Of a stretch of DNA of 64,000 nt, positions 1 to 12,300 are shown in pieces (the first letter of the stretch is position 1; the number at the start of each line of letters is the position of its first letter). The notes under the pieces were generated by a model. It was not told where the DNA came from. It made no database searches and saw only the letters and a program-made list of their open reading frames with translations. A program made the translations under genes and the position numbers. Source of the stretch: Laburnicola sp. R22_1 (taxonomy: Eukaryota; Ascomycota; Dothideomycetes; Pleosporales; Didymosphaeriaceae); assembly GCA_014281115.1 (NCBI GenBank), contig JACONQ010000014.1, forward strand, positions 992,001-1,056,000. The letters are read 5' to 3'.

Positions 1-1619
1 CTACTTAATAGACTAAGACAAATCTAGAATATATTACGTAGTAGAGAAGGAATCTAATAAGACTACTTAACACTATAGATAATAACAAGTTTCTTTAGAA
101 GCTAAAAAAGTATAATAAGAAAGGTACTAAGTAGTTAAACAACGTTTAAAAGCTATTAAACTAGCTATAGATAGTAATTACTTATAACTGCGTTATTTCT
201 AAAATTAAGAAGTTCCTTAATTATGTAATTTGACTGTAAAGGGCCTGTAGGTCTTGGTTAAGATCGCTAGTTTAGCTTATTAGTAGATTATAGTTAAATA
301 TCTTTATTATAACCCTACTTTTACCTTAAACGTGCTAGTAGTTAGCTTTTAAATCTAATAACTCTGTATTATTATCTTCTAAAGGTCCTAAAATTAATAT
401 ATATTAGGTAACCATAACTACTTTTTCTAATAATAGAGACTTTAAAGTAAAGTCTAAGCCTAATTACTTTAGCTAACTGCTTTCTGCTACTCTTCTCTAG
501 CTATTGCTAGAATAGCTAGATAAGCTAGAAGACACCTAATCTAGTAAGGCCTATAGCAATTATACTAGAGAAAAGGCGCTTAATAAAAATAATTTTTATA
601 ATCTTAGTATTACTTACTATAATAATAGCCCAGAAGATAATAATGCCACCTATTATAGTAGTAGATTAGAAGATAAAGAGCCTACTTATTATAATAACCT
701 CCCTAATAATAGCTCTAAATTTACAAACCTAATTAACCCTAAGTTTAATTCTCTATAAGAAGAATACTTAGATAATAAATTAAATAGTAAACCACCTAAT
801 AAAATCTCCTAGAATGCTAATAATTAGAAGCTGCCTCTTAACTATTAGCCCTTACTCTAATCTACTAGTTACCTAACTTATTCTGCCTTTAAGGACACTC
901 TAAGCTACTATAATAAGTAGCCTAGTTTACTACTAATTAAGCAGCTTTCTAGCTAACTAACTATACGCAGGCACCTATTGCTTTTAGTGCTTTTACTTCT
1001 AGCTGTCTTCTTTTTAGCTAGCTAGCTTACTACTAATTTAGTAGCTCTCTAGCTATTACGCGCGTGTATAGAGCACTTATAATTTTTAGCACTCCTACCT
1101 TTATCCCTAGATATCCCTATTATCGCTATTAGCCCCTGTAGCTTTAGGAGCTGCCCTACCCTAGTTAAAAACTATATAGTTAGGCTAATATATTTTTTAA
1201 AACGCTTTTCTATAGTATTAAAGAATCTTTTATAATATAATTACGCTAGCGTATAATAAACTAACTAGAAAACTTTTAGCTAACTACGTTTTTATATAGT
1301 ATTAGAGCTAAGAATACACTCTATTAGTAAAATACTAAATACTAAAATATAGTTTCTAACCTAGTACTAATTTACCCCTAACTACTTTCCTTAATATTTT
1401 TACTAAATAGCACTTAAATTAAAAACTAAGGCTATCGCTAGACCTATAGGGGTATATTGCCCCTATTTTAGCCCTCTTTGGTCCTAAAATAGTACTAGTT
1501 ATGTTAAAAATCTACTAAAACACCTTATTTTTATATACTTTTCTTTCTATTTTTAGGCCTTAAAAAGGGAGTTATATAATAGTTTGTACTTACCTTTATA
1601 CTAGTTATTTATTATTATC

Positions 1620-1880
1620 TTTTCTTTTACACCCTAATAGCGCCTTTTACCTTATAAAAGGCGCCTTTTTAAGTTAGTATTAGTGTGTAGTTAGCGTAGG
1701 CCTATGCCCTATACTGCCTACTATATAAGTAAGGGCCCCCTAAGTCTCTTTCTTATCCCCTATCTTAGTATAGTCTTAATTTAGTTATCTCTTTTAACTA
1801 TACTAGCTATTCCTAAGAGATTTGCCCTATAAGGCCGTGTACCGCCCTTATAACTATTATTAGTAATTAGTAATTATGCT
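1620..1880 (-). repeat. LTR-like repeat family A, copy 1
   Basis: The reverse complement aligns over about 260 bp with 4990-5300 and 16975-17290. Shared landmarks are the GGGCGGTACACGGCC block, an AAAAGGCGCCTTTT-type stretch and an actaatactaact motif. Copy 1 is moderately RIP-mutated. Size and dispersion fit a solo LTR or LTR fragment. No internal retroelement domain can be read next to it, so the LTR assignment is inference. Confidence 0.6.
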
Positions 1881-2189
1881 ATATTTATACACTACTTTAT
1901 AGTATACTTATATAATATACTTCTCTTTCTCTAATACTATAACTATAAAAATCTAATATATTTACGCAATGCTCTTTTCTTCTAGTAACTTATTACTAAA
2001 TACCTTCTCTTTCTTCTTAATCTTACTCTCTATTACCATCTTTCTAACTAGTAGTAATATAAAAACTATAGTAGAAACTTTATATATTTATTTTAATGCC
2101 TATAGTTACTAATTTATAACTAGCTTAACTATTATACTAGAACTACTTTATATATATAGCGTTAATTCATCTATCTAGGGGTAGGATAA

Positions 2190-2300
2190 TAAATGCTTTT
2201 AGCTTAAATAATATAATAAAAAAGCAAAGCCCCCTACTTAGTAATTAAAAAGAGTGTAAAAAAGGTAGTAATTATAAAAAAGCGCGTTTAAACTGCTACT
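2190..2300 (+). repeat. Short dispersed repeat family B (five copies)
   Basis: A unit of about 100-110 bp, recognisable by a block like ccctacttagtaattaaaaa followed by a gtaaaaaggt-type stretch. Direct copies lie at about 2190-2300, 3455-3580, 4850-4960 and 5370-5480, and an inverted copy at about 2635-2730. Each is preceded by a degenerate tctacctaggagtaggac motif. The copies differ mainly by C/T and G/A. They could be MITEs or fragments of a larger element; no terminal inverted repeat or target duplication is clear. Confidence 0.55.
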
Positions 2301-2317
2301 ATTATTATATTAGCGTG

Positions 2318-2440
2318 TTTAAGATTAGTCTTTAATTAGAATTAGGTGCTATACATTATAGTATATAATAATCTTCTATCTTAATCTACTTTAACCTTAA
2401 ACTAAAAAAAGGTTAAAATGAGTATTTAGTAAGTCAACCC
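2318..2440 (+). repeat. Dispersed repeat family C, copy 1
   Basis: About 120 bp starting with gtttaagattagtctttaat aligns with 4447-4575, including a poly-A-flanked aggttaaa block and a following agcaagctaac/agtaagtcaac segment. Nature unknown. Confidence 0.55.
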
Positions 2441-3025
2441 TACTTTATATAAAGTAAAGTATACCTTTTACTTTTTATTAATAATATTTTAAATAGAGTA
2501 GTATTCTAGTATAAATCTAGTAATATTAGTAAGTAGATAGATCTTTAAAGTATACTTTTAGGTAGTGTTAATAGCAGTATTAGTATTAGGGCTTAGAAAG
2601 ATAGTAGAAAATAGAATAATAGTAATAAATGCTCTTTTTAATTACTAAGCACGGGGCTCTACTTTTTTACTATGTTATTTATAATAAAAGCCTTTGTCGT
2701 TCTACCCCTAGGTAGTTACTTTAACAACATACATAGTAGTAAATAATATCTTATTAAGATTAACTTTAATATAGAAATAAAGTGTTAGTATACTTCTAGT
2801 ATATATAAGCTTTCTACTTAGTATTAAAAATCTTTATTCTATAGAGATTCTAACTAAGATTAAGTCTACACTATATATAAAAAGGAGTAAAATAGAAGGC
2901 ACTATAACCTAGTATCTAGTATATAGTAGTAATAATAAAATATATATAAAATAATAATAATTTTTGTGTTAATATTCTATATTATAGTATTATTAGTAGT
3001 AGTTAATAAATAATCTACTATTTAG

Positions 3026-3090
3026 TATTAGAAAGAGAAATATTACAGACCTTTTAGTATATAGTACAATGCTATAAAGGAAAGCTATAG
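3026..3090 (+). repeat. Dispersed repeat family D, copy 1
   Basis: About 60 bp aligns with 17460-17520 (a shared tattacagacctttt/catcacagacctttt core followed by a tatacggtacaacgct-like segment). The 17.4 kb copy keeps more C/G. It probably belongs to the same element as family A, because both occur together near 17 kb. Confidence 0.5.
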
Positions 3091-4446
3091 GTGTGCTAAA
3101 AATATATTAAAAAAGATAAAGTAGTAAGATAAGTTAGGGACTATTTATTAGCACGTGCAAATTAGCCCCTTATACTAGAGGTAGTTAATTATAAAATATA
3201 CTAGGCACTAAAGTTAATAATAATATAACGCGCGGCTACTGCCAACGCAGAATAAAATACGTAACTAGAGATTGCCTATTCATACTACCTTTCTATCCTC
3301 GTAAATATTTAATTACTAGTTAAGATCTTAAGGTTAGTTGCTATATCTATTTCTTGCCCTAAAGACGCTATTGCTACTAGATATATAGTATTACGCCCCT
3401 ATCTAAAAGACGCAAATAATATAGCTAGGTATGTGTTGTTAAATTATCTACCTAGGAATAGAACGACAAAGGCTTTTATCTCAAATAATATAATAAAAAA
3501 AGTAGAGCCCCCTACTTAGTAATTAAAAAAGGCGTAAAAAGGTAATAATAAAAAAACGCGTTTAAACTACTAAGTAAGCTTAGTAGTCTTAGTATAGAGC
3601 TACTTCTATAAGCAAATTTTTTATAAAGAGGCTACTTAGAACTTTAGGAAAAATAAGACTTTAGCGCAGCTACGCTATAAGCTATCTCTTCTTTACTATC
3701 TTAAGTTATAAACTACTATCCTAATTATCGCAAATAATATAAGTTAATATATTAATAGGTATATACTACTATACTTATAGTAGTAGAATAAAAGTAATAT
3801 ATACTAGATACACTATTACTTTATTACTATATTAAAGTTATCTTTAATAAATCCCCTTTTATTATTATCTCTCTACACCTTACTATCTATCTAGGTATTA
3901 ATATTATTCCTAAAGCTAAGGTACTTACTACTACTAAAAAGTATACGCTAAAGTTTTACGCTACTACTATTAAGGCAACTACATTAAAGTTCTATTTTAT
4001 CTATTAGATACTCTTCTAGCGTAAGAAGTAGATATACTTAACTATCTATAAGGTAGTTCTAGTATACTAATTAGGTTAGTAGCTTATCTAGTTTGTAAAG
4101 AACTACAAGATTAAATTCCTACTCTAGTAAAAGTAATTACTTCTTATTAGTAACTAAATCTAAAAGGAAAGATAAAAGATAGAGAATAAGGTATTTATTA
4201 ATAAGCTCTAGTGTAATAAGAGTATTATATAGATTCGTAAAATTCTTCTAGCTATTATTATTGCTATTAAGTTAGCTTATCTAAGTAAGTATACTACGTA
4301 AGCAGCGTACAAGCGTAGATAACTAATAATAGTAATAGTAATAAGCTAGGTGTGCTATATATAGCGTAAGTAAATCTTGCATAGATTAGAAGCTTATAAG
4401 GTGTAGATAGAGTGCGAGTAAGTTTAAACTATTATTGCGTTATTAG

Positions 4447-4575
4447 GTAGTGTTTAAGATTAGTCTTTAATTAGAATTAGGTGCTATATATAATACATAA
4501 TAACCTTCTATCTTAGCCTACTTTAACTTTAAACTAAAAAAAAAAGGTTAAAAAAGGTGTTTAGCAAGCTAACTC
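4447..4575 (+). repeat. Dispersed repeat family C, copy 2
   Basis: Direct copy of the 2318-2440 repeat with scattered transitions. Confidence 0.55.
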
Positions 4576-4989
4576 TATAATATTATAGCCTTACTATATT
4601 TTATATATAAATTTTCTTTAGTTAAAGTAAGCGTGCTAAGCTTACTTAGCAAGCTTAGGCTAATATACTAACCCCTTTTTATTAATACTATTTTAAAATA
4701 CTTTTCTATATAATAATAGTAAAAGACATAACTACTATTATTATAATATTTTTATTAGAAACCCCTTAGTTGCAAAAAAAAACCTATAGCTAGTATTTTA
4801 AAAAAAAGTAGGTATTATATTATTATCTATATGTGTGGCGTTAATTAAATCTATCTAGGAGTAGGACGAGAAAGGCTTTTATCTTAAATAACATAATAAA
4901 AACAGCAGAGCCCTCTGCTTAGTAATTAAAAAGAGCGTAAAAAGGTAATTATATAAAAAAAGATTATTATCTATAGCTAAATAAAAAGA

Positions 4990-5300
4990 TTAGTTTTAGA
5001 ATAATATAAAAGTGGTATATAGTCTTATAGAGCTAACCTATTTAAAATAACTAAAATAGTTAAAAAAGCTAGTTAAATTAATACTATTCTAAGATAGTAG
5101 ATTAAAAAAATATAGAAGGCCTTTTTTTATATAAAGGGTAGTATAGAGTATAGATCTATACTAACTATATACTAATACTAACTACAAAAAGCACTTTTAA
5201 AAAAGTAAAAATATAAATAGGAGAAAATAGGGTATAAAAAAGGTAATAGAGTATGCTTAGTAGAAAGACTAGTATAGATTATTATAATTACTAAAAGAGT
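4990..5300 (+). repeat. LTR-like repeat family A, copy 2
   Basis: Aligns in direct orientation with 16975-17290. It is the most AT-shifted of the three copies: positions that are C/G at 16.9 kb are mostly T/A here, as RIP would produce. Confidence 0.6.
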
Positions 5301-5507
5301 AAAGCTTAACTATAATAAGCGACACTATTAAATATATAAATAGTATTTTATAAAGCTAGTATATATATTATTAAATTATCTACCTAGAAGTAAACTAATA
5401 AAGACTTATATTTTAAATAATATAATTAAAAAAATTAAACTCTCTACTTAGTAAGTAAAAAGAGTGTAAAAAAGGTGTAAAGCTAGTATATATAAAAAGA
5501 TCATAGC

Positions 5508-5580
5508 TAGATTTTCTTCTACTATAGTATAGTCATAGAATATAGCTTTTTTTATAAAAAAATTATAATTTATAAAAGGT
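5508..5580 (+). repeat. Dispersed repeat family E, copy 1
   Basis: About 70 bp containing tagctagattttctt and tatagtatagt aligns with 53665-53735. It marks the last repeat before the gene island. Element type unknown. Confidence 0.45.
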
Positions 5581-5761
5581 TAGGTTAACTATAAATATAT
5601 ATAAATAAATAAATAAAACAGCTTGGATACGCGGAATGTAGGCTGAGAAAACCAGCCCTTATCGACCACGCTAAGAACCAAAAAACCCGCTTGTAAAGAC
5701 AAGTCCCTTAAGCTCCTCTCCATCTGTACAACACGCGCGCCCGCTCACCCTCATCCCCTAT

Positions 5762-6737
5762 CTATGACAACGGCCCATCCCTAGTCTCATCTCCACTCCT
5801 CGGCTGCATTTCCACCTCGCTAGTATCCCTCGGATGCATTCCCGAATCCTTCTCGCCGTCGACCCTCGCATGGTACAACTCCGTAACCTCGCTCGGATGC
5901 ACATAGTTGAAGACCAGCATAACGCCGAGCATCAGCACAGCGTCAAAGACGTACAAGAAGACCTCGTGCTTGAGCAGGTACCCCGCATTACCCATAATAT
6001 ACTCGATAACACGGAAGATGCTTCTCACGAGGATGAGCCCACTCGATGCGTACAAGGTGACGAGATGTCTCTTCCAGGGCAGCGCATCGAGGTCCACAGT
6101 TGGGGAAGCAACACCATGGCGCTGGAGGCGCATATGAAAAATACCCGCGACCGTGACGAAGAAGCCGAAGAAGGCGAGTTGGATGAATAATCCGGCGATG
6201 ATGATCTTCTCACCAATCTTCATGAGGCCTTCTGTTTTCGAGGCCTGGATGCCTGCGCCGCAGCCCTGCACCAGGAAGGACACGATGTCACCTGCGACGA
6301 AGATCTTGGTGAGCCATTTCTGGCGGATGAGCGAATGCTGTTCGCCGTCGGTGAGCAGGATGATACGGCCGAGGATGATGTAGATGGAGGCGGCGAAGAG
6401 GGCGGGGGCTACGAGGAGGAGCAGCGACTGCATGATGTAGGGACCGACTTCCCATTGGTCATAGTGCGACTGGATGCGACCGATATATCCCACGAATTCA
6501 ACTGCGCCAAACATCGTTAGCGATGGATGCTATTGGGAGAAGCGGGGGGTTCGTACAAATGCCACCCACAGCGAGCGGTATGAAGTACCATGCTCGTTTT
6601 CTAACGATTTGGAAGATGTGGTAGAATGTTGGGAGGGCGAAGAGGACTACGAAGACGATGGCGGCGGGGAGTGAGGGTGTGTAGCGATAGGGGACATAAC
6701 GGGTGGGGTCGTTGATGTCGGGACGGCGATCGGCCAT
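5762..6737 (-). CDS. RTA1-like seven-transmembrane protein
   Basis: Two-exon gene. Exon 1 is 6737-6557 and exon 2 is 6501-5762, with a 55-bp intron (6502-6556) that has a GTACGA donor, a GCTAACG branch site and a GCAG acceptor. The splice recreates the family motif GG-I-F-E-F-V-G-Y-I-G-R at the end of the second membrane segment. The product is about 306 aa, the usual length for fungal RTA1 lipid-translocating/resistance-type proteins (PF04479), with hydrophobic segments throughout and a polar tail of about 45 residues. I chose the ATG at 6737 because it starts MADRRPD followed by the YxYTPS-like beginning typical of the family; an in-frame upstream extension exists but looks non-coding. Function by family: a plasma-membrane protein linked to lipid or toxicant stress. 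No lesion seen. Confidence 0.88.
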
Positions 6738-7496
6738 GGTGGGTCGGGGGCCCCAAGGCAAATTCGTGTATGAAGCTGGTTTTATGGAGGTGCGGAGATG
6801 AGATCGTCGCAAATGGATAGAAACGAGCAAAGCAAAAAGCGGTACAATAGGAACCCAAAGGACTGGGGGATCGCTCACTACTTATCAGATGCGAAGCGGC
6901 GAGGGTTGTTATTAAATGAAGCCCGAATGCATCCTGCCCCTTCGCGTACAGTGGTAGAACGGTTAGGGGCGACGCATGGAGTGTATAGAGCGTATAGAGC
7001 GTAGAGACGCGTCGCTCATTGGTTCCTGGTCCGGAGGAGCGATTGGCTGCGCGCTCCACACGCTCTGATTGGGTAAAACCTGCGAATACGAACACGGCGG
7101 TGCGCAAACCCGATCTCGCTTATGTCTTCGTGGGGCGGTGTTAATCTGCCCTAGTCTCCATACAGACATAAACAAAACGCGATGCCATCGTTCCCGTCTT
7201 AAACTCCATGAGAAGAGAAGCTCTGATTAGCCCCTAAAAGTTTAGCCAACTGGTAGCTGTGAATACCTAGGTTTCAGGAGTGTTCGCGTTTCGTCCGTTC
7301 AGTAGCTTGATCAGCCAAATTTCCCGCAATGTATACGTTCGTAGCCGTATACACAGCCTCGGATAGCCCAATACCACGGCCGTGGGTCCGGAAAGAGTTG
7401 AATGGATTGGCAAAAGACCTTCGGCCCGCGTGCAAATTCTGTTCTCATGCCGAGAAACACGACGGTAGTAGCATGCGGTTCAACGTGACATGGAAA
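6738..7496. other. Intergenic, upstream of the RTA1-like gene
   Basis: About 760 bp containing only short overlapping ORFs on both strands with no recognisable domain. It holds the promoter of the minus-strand RTA1-like gene and the 3' side of the Zn2Cys6 gene. No repeats or RNA gene recognised. Confidence 0.5.
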
Positions 7497-8827
7497 TCAT
7501 CTGTTTGAGGTGTTGACCTTCACCATCTGCAGAGGCCACTCCAGGTAACTGAGAAGTTCCGGTGTCGCCATCAATAGCTTTTGCGCAGCATAGACGATTC
7601 GCGAAGGCCACTCGCAAATCCACCAGCCCAGGTGGCATTCAGTAAGAAGAACCGCAAAATGGGCAAGTACCAAGACGGTGATGGGATCGTGTGTCGACAT
7701 TAGGTACTGGAATTCAACAGATAGGCGTGCTGACCAGCCGAATGCGACCGCCTATAATGTTGGTGGACAAGTTAGTGTGGATCAGCTACTCGTCAGATGT
7801 ACGTACCACGCGGTCGTGGTCGGGAGAGCATGCACGGGTCTTGAGGAAATAGGTATGAAGTTCGTCGATGGCGCTTGTGTAACAGTCTCCATTCGACGTC
7901 TTCTTGGTATCTACGAGTTTCTTCAGTCGAAGAACCTCGGGCACTTCCCCGGCCATTTCAATGTCTGTGCCAAGCTCAATCATCGCGTGCATCATCTTGC
8001 TGCTCGATATCTGTTCCCAATACGGCTGACAGACGAGCAGGATCCCATGCACAAGACGAATGCAGTGGTGCATTACGCGGATGGGCTCTTCAGGAGCTTC
8101 CAGTTGCGCCGAAGCCAGCTGGTACGTGACAAGCACCATCGATAGGAGAAACATTGGCATTGCTGTCTCTTCCCTTGGATGTTCAATAATGTTTCGGTAG
8201 GTGTCCAGAGCGTTACTCATATGAGTATCTGCCTGTAACAACAGACTCTGCCTTTCGGCTTGCGGATCGGTAATCACCTTGTGAATGGCAGCCAAAGCGA
8301 GCAATCCACGAAGTAGAAATGGGAAGTCAAGCGCCACTTCGACGCAGTCGACTTGCCACGCAGGCCAGCGCGCTGCATCCACGTTCATATCTTTGTAGGC
8401 TTTCGCGGTCCAGTAGTGCAAGAGTCGCATATCGGCAATGCTCAATTCGGCGCCAAAGGTGGATGCCGGGGCACCAGGCCTGGCAACGGGGCCTTCGACT
8501 AACGCAACGCCCTGACTCTCTGGAGGCGTGGGGTATGTTTTCGAGAACCTCTCGCGATCTGGCCAGGTACATTGAGTATCTAGTCGTATACAGTTTGCAC
8601 ATCGAGGGTGTACTTCATTGCACTGCAATGTGTTAGATGTAGCACATCGAACTGTTGATCTAAATACAAGAGGCGATCTATGCAGTCTGAGCTCGCCAGG
8701 ACGCTCTCACCTTAGAGTGGCGCTGCTTGCACTGAAAGCAACCATTACGACTTTTCCTGTGCGTTTTCCTTTTCGCAGTGCGCTGCGCTGGGGTTTCCTC
8801 TTCCGTTGGCATGGTCTCGTGAGACAT
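7497..8827 (-). CDS. Zn2Cys6 transcription factor
   Basis: Three exons: 8827-8711, 8622-7807 and 7751-7497, with introns of 88 bp (GTGAGA...GCAG) and 55 bp (GTACGT...ATAG). Total about 395 aa, uninterrupted. The first splice falls inside the zinc cluster and joins C-F-Q-C-K-Q-R-H-S-K to C-N-E-V-H-P-R-C-A-N-C, giving the full C-x2-C-x6-C-x5-C-x2-C-x6-C pattern at residues about 30-56. A basic stretch (KRKTHRKSR) precedes it. The rest matches the fungal-specific regulatory region, ending in a VLVLAHFAVLL helix and a W-rich tail. I chose the ATG at 8827 (MSHETMP); 8812 is also possible. It is divergent from the secreted glycosidase at 9320, so a local regulatory role is plausible but inferred. 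Confidence 0.85.
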
Positions 8828-9319
8828 ACAGGGCCGGCCATTTGCGTCTGTGAAGGACCTCGGGACGGTCGGAGATTTCGCAAGCCATGACCTCCGCATT
8901 ATGTAATCCGCTAAGCCTAGCTGGGCTGGCTGTGTAATTAGTGGGGAGCCCAGGAGAAACTCCACACACGTGACACTATTGAACGCCACCATGCCCCCAA
9001 TCAGTTTTCGATCCGGCGGGGCGTCACCCATCGAATTGGTCGTTATCCCTTACATCTGTGTGAAGAATCTCGAGACTATTACGTCCAGCAGATGATCAAG
9101 CTGGAACTGGGCAGCCAGCGGAACCAGAAATGCCCCAAGTTCGTACACATCCGGCCCCCTAGTAGGCGGTAGCATCCTTGCCCTATGCGGGAGGGGCGGC
9201 ATCCTTTCTTCGGTGCAATGACAAGCGAGACAAGGATATATACAGACCCACACACTGGCAGCATATAGTGACGACGTGCCCTGGGGGGCCCTAAATACTC
9301 TTGCTTTCCCAGAGCAACC
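8828..9319. promoter_or_regulatory. Shared divergent promoter region
   Basis: A 492-bp gap between the start codons of the Zn2Cys6 gene (minus) and the rhamnosidase-like gene (plus). A TATATA-like stretch lies near 9237 upstream of the plus-strand gene. It must hold both promoters. CGG triplets typical of Zn2Cys6 sites occur, for example around 9015 (CCGGCGGGG) and 9150 (CCGGCC), but I cannot show a defined paired site. Confidence 0.45.
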
Positions 9320-12300
9320 ATGTTCACACCAGGCTTTCTTCGTGTATTGTCGGCTTTTCTTATTTCCGCGTCGTGGCAACCAACATTAGGGCAATTGAAT
9401 TCGGACTTCGAAGATCCATCGCCTGAGTTTCGACCAAAATTTCGATATTGGTACGTTGTCTTCCCTTGCTATGAATTCATGGCGACTAATCTCCTCAGGC
9501 TACCCGATGCCAGCGTCTCGTCAGATAGAGTAGCCAAGGACATACAAGCAGCCAAGCAGGCTGGGGCAGGCGGCCTCGAATTTCTACCATACTATCTATA
9601 CGGACGTGGAGAAGAGAGCTTCCGTCACGATAATGCCGACCCTGTTCCCAATTTTCCCGACTGGTCCAAGTACGGATTCGGAACACCGGCATTTGTGGAT
9701 CTTTTCAGGAGCGCCCTTGAAGCAGCTCAGGATGCTGGAATACTGCTCGATTACGCCCTTGGGCCTAACCAAGGACAGGGAATACCCTCACAGATCAACA
9801 CCCCTGGTCTCGCCGTGCAACTCTTGATGGGAAGTGAAACGGTCGCTCCACGAGGGACTTTCGACGCTGTTGTTCCACGGCCGCAACAGCCATCATCCGC
9901 TCTAATTAATGGGTTGTATTTTATGCATCCGATGCAGCAGTATGATACACCGAACCTAAAGGCCATTATTGCCTATCAGGTCCTTGGCCGTACGTGACAG
10001 CAATCTAGCAAATTACGGGCAACAACTGATTAAGTTAGAAACGAATAGTAGTACGGGGGTGAGAACGGTGCAGCTCAATGAAAGCTCCTTCGTAGACCTA
10101 AGTTCACATGTCAAAAACAACCAAACGCTGCAATGGTGTCCGCCGGACAGCAATGGAAACTGGAAGATTTTTAGCTTCTGGGAGACCTACACATCGCAAA
10201 GATCATGCGATGGCGGACCGAATGCGACCACGTTCCTAGAAAATGGATCATGGACCGTGGATCATTTCAGTAAATCCGGGGCTGCTCGAATCACAGATTT
10301 CTGGGATGAATACATTCTCTCTGATGTACAAGTAGCTGATCTGGTCCGGAGTATTGGGAAATACGGCAAGGATATGTCTATCTCAAATATCTCTGGCTGC
10401 TGACTGTTTTTAGCATGGGAAGACAGCATGGAAATGTTGGCTGCCCTCTACTGGACACCTGGTTTCCTGGACCGCTTCAAGGCAAGCAATGGCTACGATT
10501 TAACGCCGTATCTTCCATTGCTTTTTAGCCGCTCTAATACGTGGAGCGAACTCTTCCCTGTGTACAATGACACTTTTGCCTTCGGAAACTACATAGAAAA
10601 TGGTGATAGTGTGTATCACCTCGACTACCGGAAATCACTGAACGAAGGCTACCAAGAATATCTTGCGCATCTTAAAAATTGGTCGCACGCATTGGGAACG
10701 AAATTTTCGGTTCAGCCTTCTTACAATATGCCTATGCAAACTGTAAGTCGGCTGTATTCTCGAGACCTTCTACCTTGCTTAGAATTTCCAGTTGAGTAAC
10801 GTACCACTGCTTGATGCACCGGAAGGCGAGTCGTTTGGATTTGGCCTGTCAACAGACGTGTATCTTCAATTCACGGGTCCTGCTCATCTTTCTAACAAAA
10901 ATGTCATCTCTACCGAACTTGGTGCTGTTAAAACGCCACCATACTCGCTTACGGTCCCAAGTCTGCTTCAGCAGATCAAGCGCTCGTTTTCTGGTGGCTT
11001 TACTATGAATGTGATTCATGGCTTTCCCACTCTTACCCCTTACTCAAATACAACTTGGCCAGGGTACACTCCTTTCATATACAATGGTAAGAGGTAATAT
11101 CTTAGTGGCTTGACATTTGCTAACCTATAGACAGTAAGTGAGACTTTCTCACGCGAGGGTTTTGCCATTCAAACTCTCACTGCGATCATTCGGATGATGT
11201 GGCCTTTGGTCGATTCACGTTCTACAATCGCTACTTAACTATGTATCGTCTAAACAGCTACTAAACTCTTGTTGTACAGTTTACAGGAATGTGGAATCAG
11301 ATCCAACCAGCTTGGCAGCATATGAAAGACGATTTAGACTTCGTCGCGAGGAACCAATGGATTTTACAACAGGGCTTGCCCAAAGTGGATCTCACATTCT
11401 ATTTGTACGCGGCACCGTGGTCGAAAACACCAATATACACATCGGCCAATCTACGAAGTCACGGTATGTGTTGTACTTTCTCATAGGCTGTATTTCCATA
11501 CTAAACGCTGCAGGTTTCACATACGATTATCTGGGTCCAGATAATCTTGCTTCGTCTGATGCGTTTGTTGAGCACGGGAAACTAGGAGTTCCCGAATACA
11601 AGGCATTGGTATTCATTAACCAGACAGTCGCCAGCGTGCAGGTTGCACGAGCGCTTGTCAATTTTGCCTCCCAGGGCCTCAAACTCGTCTTCATCGGTAC
11701 AACCCCGAATCAGTCATATCCCACCAATGCAACAAGTCAATCTGTATTCAACTCTGCAATGGAGCGCCTGTTATCGGGCCCTAATGTCCACTACGCAATG
11801 TCCGTGGACGAACTACCCGCCACACTGGAAGAAGTCGGCATAAAGCCTAGGATAAGACTAAACTGTACAAGCGACTCTGTCTACACAGCATGGCGCTCGG
11901 CCGATGACAAGGACTACGTGTACTTCTTCAACGACCACAACGACCAAACGGCACAATGCCTTGCAACAATCGACGCAGCAGGTGCCATCCCCTATATATA
12001 CGATGCTTGGACGGGCTCGCAATCACCACTCCTGCAATACAACGCTACAAATTCTTCAATCTCCATCTATCCGACACTCAAAGCGAACGAAACTCTCATC
12101 CTCGCTTTACATCAGGGATCTCCCACACCGCAATGCACGCTCCCACAGAGCAGCTCACACATCCACTCTGTCCGTGCCTCCGGCGCAAATCTCCACGTCC
12201 TCGTCACCGGGCCCGCCACCCTGACAACTTCAACTGGTAAAACAACCAGATTAGAAGACTCGCTTCCACCGCCCACCAATCTCTCAACATGGGACCTTAG

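Larger units (their letters stand above)
1..5620. repeat. AT-rich RIP-saturated repeat block
   Basis: No open reading frame of useful length exists on either strand. The sequence is dominated by TA, TAG and CTA words, as expected after heavy C-to-T mutation on both strands (RIP). Within it I can align several dispersed repeat families to each other (listed separately), so it is a mosaic of old, mutated mobile elements and not unique DNA. No transposase or reverse transcriptase motif can be read any longer. GC content and ORF density change abruptly near 5620, where the gene island begins. Confidence 0.85.

Noticed and set aside
1..5620. CRISPR array or structured RNA suggested by the recurring short repeats
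   Set aside because: Spacing is irregular, copies are diverged by transitions and one is inverted; fungal nuclear context and RIP explain them as decayed mobile elements.
11091..11288. Possible 3-bp micro-exon (ACA) or extra exon between IYN and MWNQ in the rhamnosidase-like gene
   Set aside because: Donor and acceptor signals permit it, but a single long intron or local decay explains the region equally well; not decidable by eye.
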